NCBI GenBank assembly: GCA_964401385.1
Contig: CAYNYF010000090.1
Coordinates: 1-17,541, forward strand
DNA: 17,541 nt
Direction of reading: 5' to 3'
Source: CAYNYF01 sp964401385
Lineage (GTDB): Bacteria > Planctomycetota > Phycisphaerae > SM23-33
Part shown: piece by piece, positions 7,579-14,912 of the stretch
How the letters are laid out: each line of letters begins with the position of its first letter
Position numbering within the stretch: the first letter of the stretch is position 1
Translations under genes and position numbers: made by a program
Notes under the pieces: model-generated
The model's input: only the letters and a program-made list of their open reading frames with translations
Databases searched by the model: none
Told to the model about the DNA's origin: nothing

Positions 7579-9678
7579 TCAGTACGGCAGCGCGATCAGC
7601 GAACTCCGCAGGGCCGCGATCGCCGCCAGCAGGCCGATGACGACGCCCTCTCCCACGGCCAGTCCGCCGACGATGATGTTCCGATTCCGCCCGAACCACT
7701 CCGGGCCGGTCTTGCGGCGGACCCACTTGGCGATCAGCCCGCCGGTCAGCAGGCTCATGGCGAAGGGGATGGGCATGACCACTCCCACGGCCAGCCCGAT
7801 CAGAGACAGCCGCCGCCGCGGCCACAGCTTGCCCAGGAGAAAGACGCCCACGAAGATACCCGCGGTGATCACCATCCAGCGGAAGTTGAAGAGCTGGGAG
7901 ATGATCGCCTGCGTGGCCTCGCTGACCGGGTAGGCTCCGGAAAGGCTCAGCGACGCGCTGATCCAGATGCAGAACTGGTTCGCCCACACCGGCAGAATCA
8001 CCGTGGTGTAGGGATACTGGGCCGAGGGGATCGGGGCGATCGACCAGAAGATGCTCATGAACAGCAGGCTGGCCAGCATCCCCGTCGGGTAGGCGATGAG
8101 CTTGGCGATGATCAGCGACCGCGGCGTGCAGCCGGTCAGCTCGGCCGTCTTGAAGTCCTGCACCCACCGGGCCGCCCCCAGCGCGATCGGCCAGGGGGCG
8201 AACCAGATGTCGATCTGCTTGGGCTTCATGGCCATGATCATGCCCTCGCGGACGTAGGGCGGATCGATGCGGTAGCCGGTGGTGCCGATGGCGCGGATGT
8301 CGATCATGCTGAACACCAGCGACCAGACCAGCGCGAACGGGGCCACGTAGTACCACGGGAAATCGTGCCCGCTGACGAACTTGACCAGGATGGTGAACAG
8401 CAGCGTCGCCCCCGCCACGCTGAACAGGAACGAGCCCAGCAGCAGCCGCAGCGGAACCGTCCGCTCCTGGGCGATTCCCTTCCCGGTCTTTTTCACCGCG
8501 GTGATCGTGTTGTACAGGTCCTTGGGGCGGGTGAGGATCGGGATCAACCCGGCGCAGACCATGCCGCCGATCATCACCGGCATCCACACGAAGATCTGGT
8601 TGGGCAGCATCTCCTTGATGCCCATGCCGGTGACGAAGCGCTGGAACTGATAGGCCTCCTGGGGGATGGGCTGGCCGGACTGCACCGCCGCCCGGGCCAT
8701 CTCCGTGTGGGCGATGCCGCAGATCAGCGGGCTGCTCAGCGGGTCCAGGCCGAGGAACTCTCCCAGTCCGCCGGCCGCCCAGGCGTTGCCGATGAACTGC
8801 ACCGCGACCGCGCCGATCGCCATGGAGATGATCACGCGGAAGGGAACGATGAACCCGCCGCAGAAGGCCAGAATGTCCGTGGCAATTCCGAACGAGGCGC
8901 CGCGCAGGGACGTGTGCAGCCGGCGGTTGAAGTCGGCCCAGGGGATGGGGTAGTCGGAGATCCTCTTTCCCAGCGTCAGCGGCAGGTAGATCAGCAGGCC
9001 CCAGACCGTCCCGATCAGCCCGGCGATGGTGAAGACCTTCTTCGCCTCGGGGCTGCCGCGGGTGAGGGCCTTGCACGCCTCGGCCGGCGGGTGAGCGTAG
9101 GGGAAGGGCAGCTTCTCGACCTTAACGAACAGGTAGTAGCCCAGCACGCCCATGGACAAGTCGGCCAGCATGTGGAAGAACCACGCGGCCATTCCCACCC
9201 CGATGGGCAGCAGCCAGGCCGGGTGCAGGAACGTCCGCAGGCGGACGACGTCGGTCGGCGGGGCCCACCACTTCGGGGCGGCCTCGGCGAAGGGGACCAT
9301 GCGGCCCTTGGCCTTGTCGAAGTAGCTGAACAGGTCGGAGTTGGCCACCTCGCTGACGCGGAAGTAGGCCGGGTGGATGGCGTACATGTAGAAGATCAAC
9401 TGCCCGGCGGCCACGGCCGAGACCGAGTACACGATGAAGGCCTCGGCGGTCGTCAGCGGGCGCCGCGAGAGCCGCGCCGCCTCCACCCACAGGATCAGGG
9501 CGATGAAGGAGATGGGCCCGACCAGGGACTGCCCGGCCACCAGCATCAGGTAGATGTTGGCCGGCATCAGCACCAGCGCGCCGTACAGGATGACCGGCCA
9601 GGTGCGGCTGGTCAGGCCGCTTTCCAGCTTGCCGGTGACGTCGGTTTCGCTCGGCTTGATTTGGGCTGCGTCGCTCAT
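7579..9678 (-). CDS. polytopic membrane protein, OPT/DUF6785-like
   Basis: The 699-residue protein has about 14 hydrophobic segments. Near the C-terminus RWVQDFKTAELTGCTPR (504-520) matches the QDLKTG-type motif of OPT oligopeptide transporters, and GGLAVGEGVVIGLLAAI (671-687) matches their GLIAGEAL-type final helix. The N-terminal half (TTAEAFIVYSVSAVAAG at 76-92, KWWAPPTDVVRL at 136-147, VEKLPFPYAHP at 187-197) follows the layout of DUF6785-type planctomycete membrane proteins, also seen in the 784-aa neighbour. OPT proteins import peptides or metal-siderophore complexes; the substrate here is unknown. It starts 14 bp after the fusion gene with only a weak AAGAACG before ATG, so coupled translation is likely. 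Two further ATGs are not near the start, and the hydrophilic N-terminal 25 residues fit a cytoplasmic tail. OPT kinship is inferred from motifs, not a search. Confidence 0.75.
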   Translation of the reverse strand: MSDAAQIKPSETDVTGKLESGLTSRTWPVILYGALVLMPANIYLMLVAGQSLVGPISFIALILWVEAARLSRRPLTTAEAFIVYSVSAVAAGQLIFYMYAIHPAYFRVSEVANSDLFSYFDKAKGRMVPFAEAAPKWWAPPTDVVRLRTFLHPAWLLPIGVGMAAWFFHMLADLSMGVLGYYLFVKVEKLPFPYAHPPAEACKALTRGSPEAKKVFTIAGLIGTVWGLLIYLPLTLGKRISDYPIPWADFNRRLHTSLRGASFGIATDILAFCGGFIVPFRVIISMAIGAVAVQFIGNAWAAGGLGEFLGLDPLSSPLICGIAHTEMARAAVQSGQPIPQEAYQFQRFVTGMGIKEMLPNQIFVWMPVMIGGMVCAGLIPILTRPKDLYNTITAVKKTGKGIAQERTVPLRLLLGSFLFSVAGATLLFTILVKFVSGHDFPWYYVAPFALVWSLVFSMIDIRAIGTTGYRIDPPYVREGMIMAMKPKQIDIWFAPWPIALGAARWVQDFKTAELTGCTPRSLIIAKLIAYPTGMLASLLFMSIFWSIAPIPSAQYPYTTVILPVWANQFCIWISASLSLSGAYPVSEATQAIISQLFNFRWMVITAGIFVGVFLLGKLWPRRRLSLIGLAVGVVMPIPFAMSLLTGGLIAKWVRRKTGPEWFGRNRNIIVGGLAVGEGVVIGLLAAIAALRSSLIALPY

Positions 9679-9692
9679 CGTTCTTGTTACTG

Positions 9693-12600
9693 TCAGCTCA
9701 CCTGTTGATCGGTCGGCGGATACATGCTATCGGCGCGCTTGAGGCACTCGGCCTCCTGGGCGGGTGTGGCCGCACGCCAGCGCAGCAGATGCTTGCACAG
9801 CACGTTGACGAAGGCCGTGGCCCCGCGCCGCCACAGATACGGCGGTCCGCTGGTCCGCCGCAGCTCCAGCGACAACTCCCACCAGTCGCCGTCGTCCGCC
9901 GGCTTGGCCAGCATCTGCGTCTGCTGGGTCAGGTTCCGCTCGAACGGGGCCAGCCACACCGGCATGGTCAGGTGGATGACGTCGCCGGCGACGCCGCCGG
10001 CGGGGGGGCTCTGGCAGACGAACCGCCCGCTGCGCTCGCCCTGGTGGATGGCCAGGTAGTCGTGTGCGTACACCATCATCGCCCTGGCCTCATCCCAGGT
10101 GGTGGCGATGAAGGGCAGGCGGATGCGCCACTGATCCAGCGCGTCCGGGGCGGCCTCGTCGGCTTCGGCGGCGGTCGTCTCCAACTGCCAGGTTTTCCCG
10201 CCGGAGGGATTGATGATCTTCGAGGCCAGATGGATCGGGTACAGGCTGGAGGCCACGGTGGCCAGCACGGCCGTGCCCACCGAGTACAGCACGAAGACGC
10301 CGAGGTAGTTCGGGTAGAACTCCTGCTGCTGGCCGGTGGCCTTCAGGTGCCCCAGCAGCACCTTCAGCGAGATGATGCCCAGGAAGTAGCCCAGCACGGC
10401 CGCGATGCCCGCGTACACCAACGCCTCGATCAGGAACATGCCGGCCACGTGCCGCGGGGACAACCCCACCGAGCTGAAGATGTGAATCTCCCGCATCCTC
10501 TCGTACACCGTCCCGGTCATGATCGCCAGGATCATGAGCACCGCCACGCCCATCACCACCAGCATCATGCTGGAGCCTTTCACGTGCGTGGCGGTCTGCA
10601 TGGAGATGCGATCGGACCGGCCCTTGCCGGTCGCCGGGTCGACGTAGTAGCTGAAGACGTCGACGTTGAGAATTTCCTTTGCCAGCTTGTCCGCCCAGGC
10701 GCCGATGTCCGCCGAGCCGCCCTCATCGTCGTTGGGGATGACGATCAGGGAGTACACGCAACTGGGGAAGAGCCGGTAGCGGTTGAGCCACGCGCGGGGC
10801 ACGATGACGACTTCGTTGCTGGGGGCGTGGATGGGGTTGTCGGGCTCGCCCTCGCGCCATTGCGAGCTGCGCATGGCCGTCATCGGCAGCCCGTCCAGGT
10901 CGGTCAGGCGGTCCATCGGTCCGGGCAGGTAGACGGTCTTGGGCTCCCGCACCGTCAGCTCCCCGCGGTGGAGGCTCTTGGTGCCCGGGTGCAGCGCCAG
11001 CAGCACGATGCCCATGCCCACGAACAGCGCCGCCCGCAGCGCCAGCCTCGCCCGCGGGCCGCCGCGGCCGCGCAGGATGAACCCGCCGGCGACGAAGGCG
11101 ACCGCCGCCAGGACCACCGCGTACAGCGCGCCCGCCAAGACCGGATGCAGCCCCGTCAGCCGGTCGCGCGTCGCCGTCAGCTCCGCCTTCTCGCCCGCCT
11201 GCTGGTGTTCGGTCTGGGCGGTAAAGATGCCCTTGACCCTCAGCGGCAGGCCCATCAGGGTGACAGTGTCGCCGACCTTGACGCCGAGCTCCTCGGCCAT
11301 GTTGTTCGGCAGCAGGCAGACGTCCACGTCGCCTTCGGCCAGGAATTCGCCGTCGATGAGGTCGGACAATTTGACCTGGCGCGAGCCGGCCTTCTCCGGC
11401 AGCGTGTAGACGATCTCGTTGTCACGGTAGTCCATGATCTGGAAGAAGGGCGCCTTGACGCGGCGGGGCCCGAACTTCAGGTGCAGGGCGCCGTTGTCGC
11501 TGGTGAGCTTGTGGTCGTAGCCGTAGTTGACGCACTCGCGGCGGATCACCCGCGCCTTGTCTTTGAGGTGGGTTTCGTAGACCTCCACCATTTCCTTCAG
11601 CAGCGGGTGCCGGCGGTCGCGGGCGTTGTAGATCTGCACGCCCTGGAAGCTGCCGGCGGCGGTCCCGGTCGGCTCCAGGATCTTGAAGTCGAACGCGGCG
11701 GAGGTCGTCAGCAGCACCAGCGCCATCACCAGGGCGGTGATGGTCACCAGGGTCAGCGTGGTTCGCAGCTTGCGGCGGCGCATGTTGGAGACGGCCAGCG
11801 ACAGGGCGGCCATAACCACGCCGGCGGACTCGGCCTCGCTCTGCTGGGTGATTACCCGCTTGGAGCCGATCGCCCGCAGCATGGCCACGCCCCGGACCAG
11901 CAGCAGGATCAGCGCCGGAATGGTCATCACCACGATAACGAAGGCGGTCGTCGTCACCACCACGTTGTGGGCGAGCTTGAAGCCCGGGTGGAACATGTAC
12001 AGCAGCCCGGCGAACAGGGCGAAGACTGTGGCCGAGACCAGCGCCGTCCGCAGCGTCGTCCGCTGCGGAAAGACCAGCCGCTCCATCAGGAAGCTGAAGG
12101 GGACCAGCAGCACGAAGTACAGGACCGTCGTGGAGACCACGTCCAGCAGCAGGGCGATGGTGTTGCGGTACGCCAGCGACTCGAACATCCACCCGCGCAT
12201 GTAGTTGGCCTCGGCCTGCTCCCAGTCGCGGCGGCCGGTTGCATCTTCCGCGAGCCGAATGGCGTCGGCGGCCTCCTGGCGGTAGCGCTTGGCCAGCGGG
12301 CTGGCGACGTCGTGGGCCGCCAGCTCGGCCAGCCGCTGGCGGTCGAGGGTCCGCAACTGCTCCAGGCACACCCGCGCGGTCGGGTGAAGGTCCTGCGCCA
12401 GCCGTATGGTCTGGCCCGGCTTGAGGTGATATCCGGTTGCCTGTCCGTTCTCGTCGGGGTTGTTCAGGATGGCGAAGTTGGTGAACCAGGACCCCAGCAG
12501 CACCTCGGCCCCGGTGTGGTAGTCGGCCGGCAGGAACAGCATCGCCGTCGGGCCGTACTGGGTGTAGCCCCATCGCTCCAGGTCGGTGTGGGAGGCGACG

Positions 12601-14912
12601 TCCTTGACGCCGTCAATCCGCAGGTACGGGGCCATGCCGCGGTCGGCGTGCTCGCCGTGGATGACGTACGACTGGAACCAGCTTCCGAAGATCTCGGCGT
12701 TGGGGTCGTACCGCTGCGGGTCGATCAGCCCGAACAGCTCCACCGTGCCGCACTCGAACAGGCTGACCGGCACGTTGATATCCCAGGTGTCCAGGTCGAG
12801 GTCGGTGCACTGAAAGGCCTTGTTGCCGTCGCCGTGTATGCCGTAATCGGTGGCGAACCGGATCCTCCCGGCCGCATCGATGCTGTAGCCCACCACGTCG
12901 TACTGGGTCTGCGCGTAGCCGGCGTACACCAGGTTGATGCAGAAGTCCTCCCTCTCCAGCAGCCGGATGTCCTGGAACATGAACGACTGCAATTCACGGT
13001 GCTGTCCGCGGGAGGGGTTCATGGGCCAGTGCATGTAGTTTCGTAGTCGCCTGCCGATGGGGTCGGTGAAGATGCTATCGGTCGGGTAGGCGTACAGGAA
13101 GGTTTGCATGGGCGGTTCGGCCGGCCCGGCGGCTTCACCGGCGGCGGCCTTCTTGGTTCCGGGCAGGCGCCCGGCGAACCAGCCGATGGAGCGGTCCCAT
13201 TGCATCACCCGCCCGCTCAACTGGGTGTAGCCGCCCCAGCCGCGCCCGCCGCGCGTGCCCGGGTTGAACTTCGGCAGCAGGTTGGGCGGGTAGTCCAGCA
13301 GGTGGCGCAGCGTGGCCAGGGTGATCTTCAGTTGCGGGCGGAGCTGATGGTCGATCTCCCTGGCGGGCATGTGCTTCAACCGATCCAGCGGGGTGTTGTG
13401 GACCAGCCGCGCCAACCGCCCGGTCTGGAAGGCGAAGGCGGTGATTCCCAGCCCTGCCCAGGCCCCCTCGGCCGTGGGGTAGCGGGGGGCGTATACCAGC
13501 GGGCAGCGGTCGTTGCGGTTGGCCATCACCCCGTCCAGCGTCTCGGACATGATCGGCCGCACACCGCCGTACAGCTCCATGTCCCCGGCCAGGCCCAAAC
13601 CCTTGAACATCCGCTCCCGCCAGCCGCTCTGGCCGAACAGTCGGTTGCCCAGCCACTTGTACGCGGCCGCGCCGTAAACGTCCCAGGCCTCCTCGGCCAG
13701 GACGTTCACGCCCCGGCCGGCGGGAACCAGGTCCACCCCCATGGCGATCCGGAAGTACTTGCCGACCCGGGCGAAGCGCTTGCCTCGGCGGTCGCGGGCG
13801 ATGTAGTCGCGCATCGCCTGCTGCGACTGCCAGTGCCCGGAGACGAACATGATGTGGATGTCGCAATTGGGCTGATGCTCTTTGAAGTAGCGGGTCAGCT
13901 CGATCAGCTCGCCGATTCCCCAGACCTCGGCGCCGCCGTAGGACAGGTCCGGGGCGATGCAGCGGGCGTCGAGGTGGGCGGCCAGGACGAAGGCGTAGCT
14001 GCGATCCTTACCGGGGATCGTCAGCTCGATGCAGTTTGCGGCGACGTTTCGGAAGCGCAGCCGGCTGCTGAGCGTCACCCGGACCTCACCCGGCCTGGCG
14101 GCCACGGCGTCGCGCAGGCGCTGGGCGTCGGCCCGCCGCAGGTACAGGCGCGGGAAATGCAGCGGCAGCATGGCCATGTACTTCGCGTCGGCCTGGTAAA
14201 CCGTCGTCCGCTGCGGTGCGACGAACAGGGCGGCGGCCGCCCCCAGCGAGGCCGCCCGCACCCAGGCGTCGCCGCTGTTGAAATCCAGCAGGACGACGGC
14301 GTCGCTCACATCCTTGTTGCGGAAGTCGTCCCATCCTCCCCAGCGCAGGTCCACCAGCCGCCGCGGCCGCTCGCAGTTGGGACACAGCGACGCCGCGCCC
14401 GGCGTCTTCTTCAGCGGGCATTTCTCCGGCGGGTGCGTGGCGCAGGCCTGGACGCAATTGGGCTGGAGGGCGTACGCCGGCCAGCGCTGCGGGCTGCCGG
14501 AGAGCCCCTCGACCACGATGTGGGAGAACGGCTCGTCGGCCACCGAAAGCTGATCGGCCCGGGTGCGATCCAACGCCACCGTGACGTTGCTGGAGAATTC
14601 CTCGACCCGCTCGTCGAGGCCCATCCCGGCCAGGGCCTGGCGGACGTAGTTCAGGGCGGCGTCGCAGCCCTGCTGGCCCGTCTGCCGCGGGCCGAGTGCG
14701 GCCAGGCGCTGCGCGTGCTGGCGGATCCGCGGCAGCATCTGATCCACGGAGTCGGGGATGCCGGCGTAGTACTGGCGGTAGCGGCGGATCTTCTCCTCGG
14801 CCTGCGCCTGGGTTCCGCTGTCCTCTTCCTCCCGGGCGCCCCTCCCACGAGGCGCGCAGCCCGACGGCAAGACGAACGCAATCACCAGAAACAGTACCCA
14901 CCGGCGCTTCAC
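9693..14912 (-). CDS. lipoprotein fusion: M28-peptidase-like domain plus FtsX-type ABC permease
   Basis: The 1739-residue protein starts at GTG 14912, which overlaps the upstream stop (GTGA), with AGGGGG in front. A lipoprotein signal ends in lipobox LPSGC (Cys19). Residues about 50-515 resemble M28 zinc peptidases with a PA-like insert (180-275): AAHLDARC (311-318), AMGVDLVPAG (390-399) and LVHNTPLDRL (503-512). Residues 600-900 are an unassigned extracytoplasmic region. Helices follow at about 917-947, 956-977 and 990-1012, then an FtsX unit: first helix 1050-1073; extracytoplasmic domain 1075-1440, interrupted by two helices (1257-1280, 1290-1308); coupling segment ERMREIHIFSSVGLSP (1471-1486); last helices to about 1567. 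A soluble tail (1590-1739) ends the protein. The frame is open further upstream to 15983 inside the previous gene, but that part is not protein-like. It probably forms the large permease of the complex. Confidence 0.85.
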   Translation of the reverse strand: MKRRWVLFLVIAFVLPSGCAPRGRGAREEEDSGTQAQAEEKIRRYRQYYAGIPDSVDQMLPRIRQHAQRLAALGPRQTGQQGCDAALNYVRQALAGMGLDERVEEFSSNVTVALDRTRADQLSVADEPFSHIVVEGLSGSPQRWPAYALQPNCVQACATHPPEKCPLKKTPGAASLCPNCERPRRLVDLRWGGWDDFRNKDVSDAVVLLDFNSGDAWVRAASLGAAAALFVAPQRTTVYQADAKYMAMLPLHFPRLYLRRADAQRLRDAVAARPGEVRVTLSSRLRFRNVAANCIELTIPGKDRSYAFVLAAHLDARCIAPDLSYGGAEVWGIGELIELTRYFKEHQPNCDIHIMFVSGHWQSQQAMRDYIARDRRGKRFARVGKYFRIAMGVDLVPAGRGVNVLAEEAWDVYGAAAYKWLGNRLFGQSGWRERMFKGLGLAGDMELYGGVRPIMSETLDGVMANRNDRCPLVYAPRYPTAEGAWAGLGITAFAFQTGRLARLVHNTPLDRLKHMPAREIDHQLRPQLKITLATLRHLLDYPPNLLPKFNPGTRGGRGWGGYTQLSGRVMQWDRSIGWFAGRLPGTKKAAAGEAAGPAEPPMQTFLYAYPTDSIFTDPIGRRLRNYMHWPMNPSRGQHRELQSFMFQDIRLLEREDFCINLVYAGYAQTQYDVVGYSIDAAGRIRFATDYGIHGDGNKAFQCTDLDLDTWDINVPVSLFECGTVELFGLIDPQRYDPNAEIFGSWFQSYVIHGEHADRGMAPYLRIDGVKDVASHTDLERWGYTQYGPTAMLFLPADYHTGAEVLLGSWFTNFAILNNPDENGQATGYHLKPGQTIRLAQDLHPTARVCLEQLRTLDRQRLAELAAHDVASPLAKRYRQEAADAIRLAEDATGRRDWEQAEANYMRGWMFESLAYRNTIALLLDVVSTTVLYFVLLVPFSFLMERLVFPQRTTLRTALVSATVFALFAGLLYMFHPGFKLAHNVVVTTTAFVIVVMTIPALILLLVRGVAMLRAIGSKRVITQQSEAESAGVVMAALSLAVSNMRRRKLRTTLTLVTITALVMALVLLTTSAAFDFKILEPTGTAAGSFQGVQIYNARDRRHPLLKEMVEVYETHLKDKARVIRRECVNYGYDHKLTSDNGALHLKFGPRRVKAPFFQIMDYRDNEIVYTLPEKAGSRQVKLSDLIDGEFLAEGDVDVCLLPNNMAEELGVKVGDTVTLMGLPLRVKGIFTAQTEHQQAGEKAELTATRDRLTGLHPVLAGALYAVVLAAVAFVAGGFILRGRGGPRARLALRAALFVGMGIVLLALHPGTKSLHRGELTVREPKTVYLPGPMDRLTDLDGLPMTAMRSSQWREGEPDNPIHAPSNEVVIVPRAWLNRYRLFPSCVYSLIVIPNDDEGGSADIGAWADKLAKEILNVDVFSYYVDPATGKGRSDRISMQTATHVKGSSMMLVVMGVAVLMILAIMTGTVYERMREIHIFSSVGLSPRHVAGMFLIEALVYAGIAAVLGYFLGIISLKVLLGHLKATGQQQEFYPNYLGVFVLYSVGTAVLATVASSLYPIHLASKIINPSGGKTWQLETTAAEADEAAPDALDQWRIRLPFIATTWDEARAMMVYAHDYLAIHQGERSGRFVCQSPPAGGVAGDVIHLTMPVWLAPFERNLTQQTQMLAKPADDGDWWELSLELRRTSGPPYLWRRGATAFVNVLCKHLLRWRAATPAQEAECLKRADSMYPPTDQQVS

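Noticed and set aside
9684..13046. 1120-aa open frame on the plus strand
   Set aside because: It is antisense to the peptidase-permease fusion, which has clear motifs. The translation is His/Gln/Arg/Val-rich with no domain pattern.
14436..14459. CVQACATH as a possible heme c site
   Set aside because: Heme attachment needs CxxCH (rarely a longer spacing directly followed by CH). Here His is three residues after the second Cys, so it does not fit.
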